Shown: positions 1 through 9,214 of the stretch, piece after piece | Numbering within the stretch: the first letter of the stretch is position 1 | How the letters are laid out: the number at the start of each line of letters is the position of its first letter | From: Thermoplasmata archaeon | GTDB taxonomy: Archaea; Thermoplasmatota; Thermoplasmata; Lutacidiplasmatales; UBA184 | DNA: 47,882 nucleotides | NCBI GenBank assembly: GCA_021791335.1 | Contig: JAJYWS010000058.1 | Location: forward strand, 1 to 47,882 | Reading direction: 5' to 3' | Translations under genes and position numbers: made by a program | The notes under the pieces: model-generated | The model's database searches: none | What the model was told of the DNA's origin: nothing | The model's input: only the letters and a program-made list of their open reading frames with translations

Positions 1-2
1 AG

Positions 3-158
3 CTGCCGGACCCGGATGGGGCCCGGACCGAGATCCGATGTGCCGGCTGCGGAGGGCATCTGGGACACGTCTTCCAGGGTGAGCGGTTTACTCCCAAGAA
101 CACCCGCCACTGCGTCAACTCCATTTCCTTGCGGTTCGTGCCCGACCCGTCTCCCTGA
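3..158 (+). CDS. msrB: Peptide-methionine (R)-S-oxide reductase MsrB, 3' fragment
   Basis: Only the last 51 residues are in the window; the gene begins to the left. MsrB reduces the R-sulfoxide of methionine in proteins. The fragment carries the MsrB C-terminal signature: a zinc-binding CAGC pair followed by GGHLGHVF, then [13 protein letters not shown], where the Cys before VNS is the family's catalytic nucleophile. It ends at a TGA at 156-158. The reading frame is open back to the window edge. The motif match is strong although the fragment is short. Confidence 0.9.
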   Translation: MPDPDGARTEIRCAGCGGHLGHVFQGERFTPKNTRHCVNSISLRFVPDPSP

Positions 159-888
159 GTCAAGGGTTCTCCGACTGCCGCGCTCGGGCAAAGAGGACCC
201 GCCCCAACCCCCATCCCTACGCCCTTCGGGGAGGCTTTCCGAGTCTGGGGCCGGAGCTGCCGGAAAGGGGAGAGCAGCTCCGTTCAGTGAATCATTGCGG
301 TCGAACGTCTCAGGGATGGTGGCGGAACCCCCACTTCGTCGCCCTACGGAGGGTGGGAGGGCCAATGGTCCAGGGCGCTGGGCGGCCCCGGATCCAGCGA
401 GACCCAGTCTCGGACGGCGGGGGTCCCCTGGGCTCCGCCCACAGGACACACAGGAATCCTTCGCCACATAGTCGGAGGGCGAGGAGCCCCACTCTCCTTC
501 AACCGACCCTCGTGCCCTGTGACCGGCCCACGGGGGCTCACAAGAGACCCCAGTTCGGTAAGTGCGGACCCCGCAGAAGGCGCACCGACGAAACGGTCGG
601 GATAGAACGGTCTTGGCCGGGCGCGTGCCCCGCCTTGGCAGACGGGGTGTTCCACATACGTTCCCTAGCGCCGGGGTTAGGGGTCGATGGGGAACCATAC
701 GGGTAGGTATTCATGAGTCCCATCGCTGGGATGGACGGAGGGATGAATCCACTGGGCCCGTTGCCTGCCATTGGATGCCTCGCTCAATGTCCAAAAGCGA
801 GGACGGGGCGTTCCAGTGCCCCCATCCGACATCCCTCGCGATTAAGCCCACCAACCCGCCGGGACTCGGGCGGGTTACGGTTTGGGAG
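159..888. other. 730-nt stretch with no convincing gene
   Basis: Open frames here exist on both strands but have no recognisable motif, none has a well-placed start, and composition looks less like the neighbouring genes. Several strong local inverted repeats are visible: a 9-bp stem around 252-282 (CGGAGCTGC with GCAGCTCCG), GAGAC/GTCTC near 399-412, CCCCG/CGGGG near 628-647 and GGGGC/GCCCC at 805-822. I compared it by eye with archaeal RNase P RNA and SRP RNA signatures and found neither. It may be a long intergenic region or hold an unrecognised structured RNA. Confidence 0.4.
853..876 (-). terminator. Perfect 8-bp hairpin downstream of tRNA-Thr
   Basis: AACCCGCC at 853-860 is the exact reverse complement of GGCGGGTT at 869-876, with an 8-nt loop. 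It lies 12 nt past the 3' end of the leftward tRNA-Thr. There is no clear U-run on the minus strand, so a role in termination or 3'-end processing is only a guess from position. Confidence 0.3.
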
Positions 889-961
889 AGCCGCTGGAGG
901 GATTTGAACCCCCGACCTGCTGATTACAAATCAGCTGCTCTACCGACTGAGCTACGGCGGC
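889..961 (-). tRNA. tRNA-Thr (anticodon UGU)
   Basis: This is a complete 73-nt cloverleaf with no intron. On the minus strand it has a 7-nt acceptor strand, a GCTC/GAGC D-stem, a GCTGA/TCAGC anticodon stem with loop TTTGTAA (anticodon TGT, reading ACA), a 5-nt variable loop, a T-arm with TTCAAAT, and discriminator U73. CCA is not encoded. The only blemish is a C6-A67 mismatch in the acceptor stem. A weak A/T-rich element (plus strand 985-996) sits about 24-35 nt upstream. Confidence 0.95.
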
Positions 962-1181
962 GCGCGGGCAAGAGTCCGTCGGCGGTATTCTACTTTGCCT
1001 GGGGGTAGTAAAGCCCTTCCGGACCTCGGGGGGTGTCCGACGGATCAGCGAATTCTCCGCGGCCGCCGGCTCGCAAGAGAGCCAGCGGGAGAGATCACAG
1101 CATTCCGATGCCGAGCCGAGGCATCCGCTGGGGTCCCCCCAGGGTCGATAGAATTGTAAGGCTGTGGGGGCTCCGCCGTCC

Positions 1182-2843
1182 GTGAACCAACCCACGGACG
1201 CCGTCCCCACGGTTCGAGCTCCCCGAGGTCCGGAGAAGCGCTGCCGCGGTTGGGCCCAGGAGGCCGCGTTGCGTCTGCTGATGAACAACCTGGATCCCGA
1301 GGTGGCGCGGGACCCGGCCCACCTGATTGTCTACGGGGGCCGGGGCAAGGCGGCCCGGAGCTGGACCGACTACCATCGGATCGTTCGGGCGTTAGAGACC
1401 CTGCCGGACGATGCGACGCTGCTGGTCCAGTCCGGCCGGCCCGTGGGGGTCTTCCCCACGCATCCGGACGCTCCCCGCGTCCTGATTGCGAACGCTCTTC
1501 TCGTTCCCCAGTGGGCCACCGATGAGATCTTCTGGGACCTGGAGGCCCGGGGGCTCACCATGTACGGGCAGATGACGGCCGGAAGTTGGATCTACATCGG
1601 GACCCAGGGGATCCTCCAAGGAACGTACGAAACGCTGGCCTCGCTCGCCCGGATCGAGTTTCAAGCCCCCGATCTGCGGGGCCGGTGGATGCTCTCCTCG
1701 GGGCTGGGCGAAATGGGCGGCGCCCAGCCGTTGGCCGCCACCCTGTTGGGCGGGGTGGCCCTCGTAGTGGACGTCGATCCCCGGGCCCTCCGGCGCCGCC
1801 TGGACCACGGATACCTTGCGGAGCAGGCCCGCGACCTGGACTCCGCACTCGCTTCGGTTCGCTCGGCCGTTGCCGCCCAAACTCCCCGATCCATCGGCCT
1901 GGAGGCGAATGCCGCTGAAGTGTACCCGGAGTTGGTCCGCCGGGGGGTGACCCCGGACATCGTGAGCGACCAGACGGCCTGTCACGACCTGAGCGTCGGC
2001 TACATCCCCCTCGGCGCAACGGTCGAGTCGGCCCGTGCTCTGAGGGAGCGGGATCCCCGGGCCCACCGCGAGAGGGTGCTCGAGTCGATCGCCACGGAGT
2101 GCCGGGCGATCCTCACCATGAAGTCCCGCGGCGCGCACGCCTTTGATTACGGTAACAGCTTCCGTCACCGGGCCCAAGAGGCCGGGGTCGCCGAAGCGTT
2201 CGAGATCCCCGGGTATGTGCCGCGCTATATCCGGCCCCTCTTCGCCGTCGGCAGCGGACCGTTCCGCTGGGTGGCGCTCAGCGGCTCACCGGAAGACATC
2301 TACCGGATCGATGAGATGATCCGGACGGAGTTTGCCGACCACAAGCATCTGATCCGATGGATCGAACTCGCCCGACAGCACGTCCACTTCCAGGGGCTGC
2401 CCGCCCGGATCTGCTACATGGGCTACGGCGATCGGGAACGCTTCGGGACCCGGGTCAACGAGATGGTCCGGGACGGCACGCTCGAAGCCCCCATCGCCAT
2501 CGGGCGCGACCACCACGACACCGGAAGCGTGGCCAGCCCGTATCGGGAGACCGAAGCCATGCGGGACGGGTCCGATGCCATCGCCGACTGGCCGATCCTG
2601 AATGCTCTGCTCAACGTCGCGAGCGGCGCCAGCTGGGTATCGGTCCACCACGGAGGAGGGACGGGGATCGGCACCTCCATCCATGCGGGACTGGTGGTGG
2701 TGGCCGACGGGACCGAGGCGGCCGAGCGGCGGCTACGACGCACCCTGCACAACGATCCGGGAATCGGGGTGGCGCGTCACGCCGATGCCGGCTACCCGGA
2801 ATCCCGGGCGCTCGCAGAATCGGCTCGCTTCCACATCGCCTAA
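1182..2843 (+). CDS. hutU: Urocanate hydratase (urocanase)
   Basis: The enzyme converts urocanate to imidazolonepropionate in histidine degradation using tightly bound NAD+. The 553-residue protein matches urocanase from end to end, with segments [63 protein letters not shown] (holding the conserved Cys) and [18 protein letters not shown] at 1182 is preferred over an in-frame GTG at 1164 because an A/T-rich element at 1149-1156 lies 26-33 nt upstream, fitting a leaderless transcript. No other hut gene is in the window. It converges with the NUDIX gene, overlapping it by 4 nt. Confidence 0.96.
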   Translation: MNQPTDAVPTVRAPRGPEKRCRGWAQEAALRLLMNNLDPEVARDPAHLIVYGGRGKAARSWTDYHRIVRALETLPDDATLLVQSGRPVGVFPTHPDAPRVLIANALLVPQWATDEIFWDLEARGLTMYGQMTAGSWIYIGTQGILQGTYETLASLARIEFQAPDLRGRWMLSSGLGEMGGAQPLAATLLGGVALVVDVDPRALRRRLDHGYLAEQARDLDSALASVRSAVAAQTPRSIGLEANAAEVYPELVRRGVTPDIVSDQTACHDLSVGYIPLGATVESARALRERDPRAHRERVLESIATECRAILTMKSRGAHAFDYGNSFRHRAQEAGVAEAFEIPGYVPRYIRPLFAVGSGPFRWVALSGSPEDIYRIDEMIRTEFADHKHLIRWIELARQHVHFQGLPARICYMGYGDRERFGTRVNEMVRDGTLEAPIAIGRDHHDTGSVASPYRETEAMRDGSDAIADWPILNALLNVASGASWVSVHHGGGTGIGTSIHAGLVVVADGTEAAERRLRRTLHNDPGIGVARHADAGYPESRALAESARFHIA

Positions 2844-3307
2844 TCGGTCCGGCCCCGGACCGTTGGGGGTTCGGAGGCGAGGAGGGTCTCGAGGGGAGCC
2901 CGGTCGGCCGGATACCTCACCCGTACGAGCGCCTCGGACGGGGCCAGCCACTCGGCGCGGTCGAAGATCGGCTCCAGCCGGCCAACGTCCGAGTCGGTGC
3001 GGCCGAGAAAGTACACGGTGGTCTTGAAGACGTTGACCCGCCGCCGCAGGTCGAAGAAGCGGTACCGGCTTTCAGCGAGCTCCCGGTCGACCGAAAGTTC
3101 CGCCAGGCCGGCTTCTTCCATGGTCTCGCGCCGGGCCGCTTCGACCAACGACTCCCCGGGTTCGACATGTCCCTTCGGGAAGCACCATCGGTCCTCCTCT
3201 CGTTCGTGGAGCAGCAGCACCCGCTGGTCGGAGCGCCGACACAGGATCAATCCCGCGGCAAGTTCGGCGATCGCCGGGGCGTCCGGGTGGAACGGTTCCG
3301 ACCTCAT
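2840..3307 (-). CDS. NUDIX hydrolase (Ap4A-hydrolase-like)
   Basis: This 155-residue protein has a full Nudix box, [22 protein letters not shown], matching Gx5Ex7REUxEExGU, which binds the divalent metal and cleaves nucleoside diphosphates linked to another group. The preceding RWCFPKGH resembles the diadenosine polyphosphate hydrolase group; the substrate is not determinable from sequence. ATG 3307 is chosen because upstream in-frame codons run into the poxB-like gene, which ends 10 nt before. The short spacing suggests cotranscription with it. Confidence 0.9.
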   Translation of the reverse strand: MRSEPFHPDAPAIAELAAGLILCRRSDQRVLLLHEREEDRWCFPKGHVEPGESLVEAARRETMEEAGLAELSVDRELAESRYRFFDLRRRVNVFKTTVYFLGRTDSDVGRLEPIFDRAEWLAPSEALVRVRYPADRAPLETLLASEPPTVRGRTD

Positions 3308-3317
3308 GCCGGGCCGC

Positions 3318-4994
3318 CTAGGGAAAGAACTTCTCCCGGAGGAGGGATTTCGCAAAACCGGCGGCCTGGGAGAGGGTGATGTGGGGCGGCATCGGCCGCT
3401 CGTCCGGTCGGGTCATGACATCGACCACCGTCGGGCGGCGGTCGGCAAACGCCCGGTCGAGGGTGGGCGCCAGCTCGGCCGGATCGCGCACGGTGTAGCC
3501 GACGCCCCCGCAGGCGCGGGCCCACGCGGCGTAGTCGGCATTGACGAGATCGGTCCCGTAGTCGGGGAAACCTTCGACCTCCTCTTCAAACTGGATGAAC
3601 GCGAGCTTCCCGTTGTTGAAGACCACCACCACGATGGGTAGCTGGTACCGCACGGCCGTGACGAAATCGGTCAGGGTCATGGCGAAGCCGCCGTCGCCGA
3701 CGGCCGCGGCGACCCGGCGGTCGGGGTGGACCCACTGCGCGGCGAGAGCTCCCGGGAGCCCGGAGCCCATGGTGGCCAGCCAGCCCGAAAAGAGGAGCCG
3801 TTGCCCATCGATCACGGGAAAGTTGCGGGCCATCCAGACCGTTACCGTGCCCACATCGACGCTGACGATACCCTGAGGGCCGATGGCCCGAGCGAGCTGC
3901 CGGGCAACGACCTGGGGCCGGATGGGCGTGGAGTTGTCGTTCTCGGCGGCAGCCTGGACCGCCCGCCACTTGACCATCGACTCGCGACCGGCGGCCAAAA
4001 ACGACTCGTCGGTCCGGGCCGGAAGTCCCTGGAGCAATGCGAGGAGGGTTTCCCTCGCATCCCCGACCAGCGCCACATCGACCGGGTAGCGCTTCCCGAT
4101 CTGCTCGGGGGCCCGGTCGATCTGGACCACCTGGGCTTGGGTCGGGAGGAACTGGGTGTAGGGATAGGAGGTACCGATCATCAGGAGCGTATCGGCCTGC
4201 TCCAAAGCGTCCTGGGCCGGTCGGGTGCCGAGGAGTCCGACGCCCCCGAGCGCCATCGGGTGATCGTCCGCCAGCAGATCCTTGCCGTGGAGGGTCTTGA
4301 CGATCGGCGCCCGTAACCGTTCGGCGAGTTCGAGGACCTCGGGCCGGGCGGCCCGGGCCCCCTTACCGACCAGGAGGACAATCCGCTTGCCCTGAGCGAT
4401 CACATCCTGGGCGGCCCGGATCTGCGCGGAGGAGGGAACGGCACAGCTCTGGGCGTAGTCGATGGGCGAGGAACGGAAGGTGTGGCTCGACGCGGCCCGG
4501 GCCAGATCCTCCGGAAGGTTCAGATGGGCCACGCCCCGCTCACTCCGCGCGGCTCGAATGGCCCGCTCCACCATGAGGCCGGCGCTTTCCGGGGACACCA
4601 GCATCTGGTTGAAGACCGTGACGTCGTCGAAGAGCCGAACCAGGTCCACCTCCTGGAAGTAGTCGGTTCCGATCATCGGCAGGGCGACCTGGCCGGTGAG
4701 GGCGAGGACCGGCACGCCCTCCATCTTCGCTTCATAGAGCCCGTTCAGCAGATGGATCGCGCCCGGGCCGCCGGTACCGACGCAGGCGGCGAGCCGACCG
4801 GTCAACTTGGCCTCGTAGGCTGCCGTGAGCGCAGCGGTCTCCTCATGCCGGGTGAGAATGAACCGGATCCGCTCGGATCGTCGGCGAATGGAATCCAAGA
4901 GCGCGTTGATCGCGTCGCCGGGAACCCCGTAGACCCTCTCGACCCCCTCGGCGATCAGGGCGTCAATGACGGTGTCCGCAACGGTCGATCCCAT
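3318..4994 (-). CDS. ThDP-dependent pyruvate oxidase/dehydrogenase (quinone)-like enzyme
   Basis: This 558-residue protein has the three-domain architecture of the acetolactate synthase/pyruvate oxidase family. The N-terminal pyrimidine-binding domain has GVPGDAINALLDSI and the RHEETAA catalytic Glu, a central domain follows, and the C-terminal ThDP domain has GDGGFAMTLTDFVTA followed by VVFNN (the GDG...NN Mg-ThDP motif). The ending QAAGFAKSLL resembles E. coli PoxB, which oxidises pyruvate to acetate and CO2 with FAD and quinone. An alternative GTG start at 5021 lies about 30 nt from an A/T box at 5051-5058, so the start is uncertain. Acetolactate synthase activity is less likely. Confidence 0.85.
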   Translation of the reverse strand: MGSTVADTVIDALIAEGVERVYGVPGDAINALLDSIRRRSERIRFILTRHEETAALTAAYEAKLTGRLAACVGTGGPGAIHLLNGLYEAKMEGVPVLALTGQVALPMIGTDYFQEVDLVRLFDDVTVFNQMLVSPESAGLMVERAIRAARSERGVAHLNLPEDLARAASSHTFRSSPIDYAQSCAVPSSAQIRAAQDVIAQGKRIVLLVGKGARAARPEVLELAERLRAPIVKTLHGKDLLADDHPMALGGVGLLGTRPAQDALEQADTLLMIGTSYPYTQFLPTQAQVVQIDRAPEQIGKRYPVDVALVGDARETLLALLQGLPARTDESFLAAGRESMVKWRAVQAAAENDNSTPIRPQVVARQLARAIGPQGIVSVDVGTVTVWMARNFPVIDGQRLLFSGWLATMGSGLPGALAAQWVHPDRRVAAAVGDGGFAMTLTDFVTAVRYQLPIVVVVFNNGKLAFIQFEEEVEGFPDYGTDLVNADYAAWARACGGVGYTVRDPAELAPTLDRAFADRRPTVVDVMTRPDERPMPPHITLSQAAGFAKSLLREKFFP

Positions 4995-5081
4995 GGCTCC
5001 CGTCAGCCGTAGGCAGGGCACCGTAAAAGGGTGCCCGGCTCCGACTCAACGTTATCTTTCCGGACGGCTGCCACCGTTTCG

Positions 5082-6668
5082 ATGCCCCCGACGGACGGCC
5101 GACCCCACGACCTGGCCACCCTGCTCCGCACCCGGGCGAAGACCTACGGATCGAAGCCGGCCTTCAAGTTCGCCGAGCGCGAGATCCGCTACGATGAGCT
5201 GGATCGCGAAACCGACCGGGTGGCGGCCGGGCTCCGGCGCTCCGGCCTCCGCGCGGGCGATCGCGTCGCCGCCCTCCTCTTCAACACCCCCGAGTTCCTG
5301 CTGCTCTGGTTCGCGCTGGCCAAACTCCGGGCCGTCCTGGTGCCGCTCAATACCGCCCTCAAGGGGGAGATCCTCCGGTACGAACTGGAGGACGCCCGTC
5401 CGGCCGGCCTGGTCATCGACCGCCGCCTGTGGCCCGTCTATGCCGACGTCCGGTCCCGGAGCTCGATAGCCCACGAGTGGTGGACCGGCCCCGCCGAAGG
5501 CGACGAGCCCCCAAGCCCCGTGGCCGCCTGGAGCAGCCTGGCGGTCGAAGGGTCGGTGGCGGACGAGGCGCCGGACCCATGGGACCCCGCGGCGATCCTC
5601 TACACCAGCGGGACGACCGGCCCCCCGAAGGGGGCGATCATCCCGCACGAGAAGATGCTCACCACCTCCTGGGAGATCGGCCAGCGGAGCCGGCTCGAAC
5701 CGGAGTCGGTGCTGTTCACGGCCCTCCCGCTGTTCCACTGCAATGCGCAGGAGATGACCACCCTCACCTCGATGCTCTACGGGACCACGGCCGCCTACGA
5801 CGAGCGGTTCCACGCCTCCACCTACTGGACGACGGCCGCCCGCTTCGGGGCGACCCATGTCTCGCTCCTGATCTCCATGATCAACGTGCTCTACAAGCAG
5901 CCCGAGCGCCCCACCGACCGGCAGCATTCGGTCCGCACCGCCCTCACGGCGGGAACGACCAAGGCGCTGTGGACCGACTTCGAGCGCCGCTTCGGCCTCA
6001 CGATCCTCGAGCTCTACGGGATGACCGAATGCGGCTGCACCACTCTGATGAACCCGCCGGGCGCCGTCCGGGTGGGCTCGATCGGTACCCCCCTTGGGTT
6101 CGTCGAGGCGGATGTGGTGGACGACCACGACCGGCCGGTTCCCCCGGGGACCCGGGGAGAACTCGTCGTCCGGCCGCGGGCGCCCTACACGATGTTCCTC
6201 GGGTACCTGAACAAACCCGAACAGACGGTCGAAGCATGGCGCAATCTCTGGTTCCACACCGGCGACTACGTGGTCCGGGACGCCGATGGTTACTACTACT
6301 TCGTCGACCGGAAGAAGGATGTCATCCGGCGCCGGGGAGAAAACCTGGCGCCCTACGATGTGGAATCGGTGCTGAACCGGCACCCCTCCGTCCTGGAATC
6401 GGTCGTGGTGGGGGTACCCTCCCCGCTCGGGGAGGAGGACGTCAAGGCCTTCGTCCAGCTCAAACCGGGGGTGCCCGAAGACCCCCGGGGCCTCTTCGAG
6501 TTCTGCGCCCTGGAGCTGCCGTTCTTCATGGTCCCCCAGTACATCGAGTTCATCGATGCGATCCCGAAGACCGCCAACCAGAAGGCCCAGCGGTTCCAGC
6601 TGCGCGGACGCACCGGAGGTCGTCAGTATGACCGCACCGAATTTGGGATCCAGCTCCGCAAGCCCTGA
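5082..6668 (+). CDS. Acyl-CoA synthetase, AMP-binding (CaiC/fatty-acid ligase type)
   Basis: This 528-residue ANL-superfamily enzyme activates a carboxylic acid through an acyl-AMP to its CoA thioester. It shows the phosphate-binding loop YTSGTTGPPKG, the adenine motif YGMTECG, the hinge region HTGDYVVRD and the DRKKDVIRRRGEN core, with the C-terminal domain following. The substrate cannot be read off; the closest look is crotonobetaine/carnitine-CoA or medium-chain acid ligases. ATG 5082 lies about 25-31 nt after TATA-like GTTATCTTT (5051-5059), fitting leaderless transcription. The 3' end overlaps the PIN gene by 41 nt. Confidence 0.93.
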   Translation: MPPTDGRPHDLATLLRTRAKTYGSKPAFKFAEREIRYDELDRETDRVAAGLRRSGLRAGDRVAALLFNTPEFLLLWFALAKLRAVLVPLNTALKGEILRYELEDARPAGLVIDRRLWPVYADVRSRSSIAHEWWTGPAEGDEPPSPVAAWSSLAVEGSVADEAPDPWDPAAILYTSGTTGPPKGAIIPHEKMLTTSWEIGQRSRLEPESVLFTALPLFHCNAQEMTTLTSMLYGTTAAYDERFHASTYWTTAARFGATHVSLLISMINVLYKQPERPTDRQHSVRTALTAGTTKALWTDFERRFGLTILELYGMTECGCTTLMNPPGAVRVGSIGTPLGFVEADVVDDHDRPVPPGTRGELVVRPRAPYTMFLGYLNKPEQTVEAWRNLWFHTGDYVVRDADGYYYFVDRKKDVIRRRGENLAPYDVESVLNRHPSVLESVVVGVPSPLGEEDVKAFVQLKPGVPEDPRGLFEFCALELPFFMVPQYIEFIDAIPKTANQKAQRFQLRGRTGGRQYDRTEFGIQLRKP

Positions 6669-7146
6669 TCGTCCCCGGGTCCTGGTCGACACGAACCTGC
6701 TCCTCCGGGCGGCCCGTACTGGATTCCCGCTGTTGGCCGAGCTCGCCCGGCTCTCGGAGTCGGCGATCCCCACCCTCGCCACCCCCGTCCGCCGGGAGTT
6801 GCTGAGGCTCTCCGAGGACGGTTCTCGGGAGGCCGCCATCGCCTTGAACCGGACGGGGGCCTGGCCCCGCGTCCTGGGCCCGGGCACCGGGGACGACGCG
6901 ATCCTTGCGGTGGCCCTGCGCCACCGGATGCTGCTGGCGACGGCCGACCGGGAGCTTGCCGAACGCGCCAGCCGAGCGGGGCTGGACGTATTGGTACCGC
7001 GGGACCGCAGCCGGCTCACCCTCCGATCGGGCCGGGCCCGAGCGCCCTCGGCAACGGTTAAGAACCGAGGGGGGCATCGCGACGGCCGAGCGGACCATGC
7101 GCGACGACGACCGCCTGCTGAACCTCCCCGACGTCGAGTTCGGTAG
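6628..7146 (+). CDS. PIN-domain protein
   Basis: This 172-residue protein begins its fold with VLVDTNLLLRAARTG (first acidic PIN residue), continues with VRREL, then GTGDDAILAVALRH and LLATADRELAERA, which provide the remaining acidic residues, and ends in DVLVPRD. It resembles the Fcf1/VapC-like archaeal PIN family of Mg-dependent RNases. The last ~45 residues are Arg-rich, low complexity and overlap the next gene. No antitoxin partner is visible, so a toxin role is not supported. ATG 6628 lies inside the end of the acyl-CoA synthetase gene. Confidence 0.8.
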   Translation: MTAPNLGSSSASPDRPRVLVDTNLLLRAARTGFPLLAELARLSESAIPTLATPVRRELLRLSEDGSREAAIALNRTGAWPRVLGPGTGDDAILAVALRHRMLLATADRELAERASRAGLDVLVPRDRSRLTLRSGRARAPSATVKNRGGHRDGRADHARRRPPAEPPRRRVR

Positions 7147-8110
7147 CGGGGTGATTGGGGTCTGCGACGTCTGCGGCCTCCGTCAGGCCGTCATCGTGCT
7201 TCAGAAGGAGCGCTTCAAGCTCTGCGTCCTCGACTTTCTCAACAAGACCTGGACCAAGACCAAGAATCCTCCCGGGGCGCCGCTCCCGCCGTATCGCAGC
7301 GAGCGGATCTGGTATTCCACCGCCGCCCTGCCGACCGGCCGGGCCCCGGCGCTCCTCCTGTCGCCCACCCGCCCCGTCCGCCGTCCGGTCGCCCTCGTGA
7401 CCCCGGACCTGTACGGCATCACCACGTCGCTCCTGGACGCCGCGATCCGGCTCGCCAAGGAGGGGTTCGAGGTGATGATCCCCGACCTTGCCAAGACCGA
7501 GGGGATCGGACCCGGGCAGCACTGGTCGCTCCGGGCCGGGGTCCGGTTCGGCGGCGGGGTGCCGGCCTCCTCGCCGGCGGTCCGCACCCTCACGGGCCTC
7601 TACGCCGACGCCCTGCGGACCCTCCGGGAGCGGGAGATGGTCGATCCGGCGAAGACGGCCCTGGTGGGCCTCTCCTATGGGGGAACGCTCGCCACCGTGC
7701 TGGCGAGCCAGGAGGCATCGATCGGCGCTCTGGCGCTCACCTATCCGGTCCCCTTGGCCCCTCCCGAGCTTCCGCGGCTGGTGACCGCGCCCGTCTTCCT
7801 CGCCCTCGGCGGCCGGGACCGAAGCGCGGCGCGGTCCCGGGACCAGTGGCTCGACGCCCGCCGTTCGGCCGGCGTCGACCTGGAGATTCTCGAGCTTCCG
7901 GAGGCCCGGGGACTTTACCTCTCCCGGGATCTTCGGGAGTACGACCTGGGTGCCGCCGAGCGGACCTGGTCGGGCCTGCTCGCCTTCCTCAAGACGCGGC
8001 TGTTGCCGCCGCCCCCGAAACCCCCCGCGCCCCGATCGGCGCCGGATCCCTTGGCCTCGGGGGTCGCTCCACCGTCGGCGCCCTCGCCGGCCGCTCGCGC
8101 TCCGGCCTAA
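7097..8110 (+). CDS. Alpha/beta hydrolase, dienelactone-hydrolase family, with N-terminal Cys domain
   Basis: This protein has 337 residues. Residues ~15-60 form a small domain starting VCDVCGLRQAV. The following alpha/beta-hydrolase domain has VALVTPDLYG, a nucleophile elbow GLSYGG (Ser rather than the Cys of classical dienelactone hydrolase) and APVFLALGGRDRS, typical of DLH-like hydrolases. The C-terminal ~35 residues are Pro/Ala-rich. The substrate is unknown. The start overlaps the PIN gene by 50 nt; the N-terminal Cys domain argues for ATG 7097. Confidence 0.82.
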   Translation: MRDDDRLLNLPDVEFGSGVIGVCDVCGLRQAVIVLQKERFKLCVLDFLNKTWTKTKNPPGAPLPPYRSERIWYSTAALPTGRAPALLLSPTRPVRRPVALVTPDLYGITTSLLDAAIRLAKEGFEVMIPDLAKTEGIGPGQHWSLRAGVRFGGGVPASSPAVRTLTGLYADALRTLREREMVDPAKTALVGLSYGGTLATVLASQEASIGALALTYPVPLAPPELPRLVTAPVFLALGGRDRSAARSRDQWLDARRSAGVDLEILELPEARGLYLSRDLREYDLGAAERTWSGLLAFLKTRLLPPPPKPPAPRSAPDPLASGVAPPSAPSPAARAPA

Positions 8111-8141
8111 CGCGGACCGGGGCCCACGCCCGTCGCGGCCG

Positions 8142-9104
8142 TCAGAGATACTCGTAGAAACCGCGCCCGGTCTTCCGACCCAGGCGGCCGGCATCGACCA
8201 TCCGGCGCAGCAGCGGGGAGGGCCGATACTTGGGGTCACCCAGATCCCGGAACAGGGTCTCGGACACCTCGAGTCCGATGTCGAGTCCCACCAGGTCGGC
8301 CAGCTCAAAGGGGCCCATCGGCATGCCGGCCCCGGCCTTCATGGCGAGATCGATGTCCCGGGCGTTGGCCACCCCTTCGTCCAGCAGGAAGCAGGCTTCG
8401 TTCAGGATCGGCATCAGCAGCCGGTTCACGACGAAGGCCGGGGACTCCTTGACCCGGATCGGGACCATCGGCGAGCGGTGGTTGCGGAGGCCGCCGAGGA
8501 ACTCGAGGGTCTCCTGCACGGTCTCTTCCCGGGTATCGAGCCCACCGGCCACCTCGATGAGGGGCAGGGTCGACGGCGGGTTGAAGAAGTGGACGCCGAG
8601 GGTCTGGCCGGCGTGCCGGAGGCCGCGGGCCAGCCGGGTGATCGATAGCGCGGACGTGTTGGTGGCCAGGATCGCGTGGTCCGGCACCCGGGCGTCGAGC
8701 CGCTCGAGCAGCGGCCGTTTGACCTCGACCCGTTCAAAGACGGCTTCGACCACCAGGTCGACCCCGTCAAACCCGGTGAGGTCGCTCCCGCCTTCGACCC
8801 GGTCGACGATCTCCTTCCCCCGGGCCGGATCGACCTTCGGCGCGAGCCTCTGGCGGAGCGCCACGATCTGGGCGTCGGTGAGCTGGATCCCGAGATCGGA
8901 GATCCGGCGGATCTCCCGGTCGGCGCGCTGCGCGTGAAACTCGACCAGTTCCTGAACCAGCGCTCGGACCCGGTCGAGCCCCCGGCGGATCGCGGCGGCA
9001 TCGACATCGGTCAGCAGCACCCGGATTCCGTTGTAGGCGAACAGCTCGGCGATCGCGCTGCCCATGGTTCCCGCACCGACCACCCCGACCTTCTGAACCC
9101 GCAT
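8142..9104 (-). CDS. 3-hydroxyacyl-CoA dehydrogenase
   Basis: This 320-residue NAD-dependent enzyme oxidises 3-hydroxyacyl-CoA to 3-ketoacyl-CoA in beta-oxidation-type pathways. The N-terminal Rossmann fold has [17 protein letters not shown], then [11 protein letters not shown] and [16 protein letters not shown] with the catalytic His. The C-terminal domain has AFVVNRLL and the family ending [17 protein letters not shown]-like element (plus 9136-9146) lies just upstream of ATG 9104. It stands alone transcriptionally but fits with the nearby acyl-CoA synthetase. Confidence 0.95.
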   Translation of the reverse strand: MRVQKVGVVGAGTMGSAIAELFAYNGIRVLLTDVDAAAIRRGLDRVRALVQELVEFHAQRADREIRRISDLGIQLTDAQIVALRQRLAPKVDPARGKEIVDRVEGGSDLTGFDGVDLVVEAVFERVEVKRPLLERLDARVPDHAILATNTSALSITRLARGLRHAGQTLGVHFFNPPSTLPLIEVAGGLDTREETVQETLEFLGGLRNHRSPMVPIRVKESPAFVVNRLLMPILNEACFLLDEGVANARDIDLAMKAGAGMPMGPFELADLVGLDIGLEVSETLFRDLGDPKYRPSPLLRRMVDAGRLGRKTGRGFYEYL

Positions 9105-9180
9105 CGTCCCGCTCCGGCCGGGGGAGGGGCCCGGAGGTAATAATCTGGCGACCGGAGGGGTCCGCGGAGCGGGGGCATGA

Positions 9181-9188
9181 ATCTTTAT
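9181..9188 (+). promoter_or_regulatory. TATA-like element of tRNA-Ser(GCU)
   Basis: ATCTTTAT lies 27-34 nt upstream of the tRNA 5' end, the usual archaeal TATA spacing, in otherwise GC-rich DNA. Confidence 0.55.
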
Positions 9189-9214
9189 GCCCGTCCGTCT
9201 CTCGGCGGCCTCGC

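Noticed and set aside
181-260. Possible RNase P RNA start (GGAAAGCC on the minus strand)
   Set aside because: It only loosely resembles the conserved GAGGAAAGUC element, and there is no room downstream on that strand for the rest of an RNase P RNA before msrB.
252-282. SRP RNA helix-8-like hairpin (CCGGAA loop)
   Set aside because: The GGAA is not in a tetraloop with the GGAGCAGC-type asymmetric loop, and no Alu-domain motif was found around it.
875-1288. Open frame containing an AVAQSVEQLICNQQVGGSNPS-like stretch
   Set aside because: This is the usual translated shadow of a tRNA gene; here it comes from tRNA-Thr.
5052-7019. 655-residue open frame opposite the acyl-CoA synthetase
   Set aside because: It is antisense to a gene with clear ANL motifs; long antisense frames are common in high-GC DNA and this one has no family motif.
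6628-8110. PIN gene as part of a toxin-antitoxin pair
   Set aside because: The following gene is an alpha/beta hydrolase and the preceding one an acyl-CoA synthetase; no small antitoxin-like gene is adjacent.
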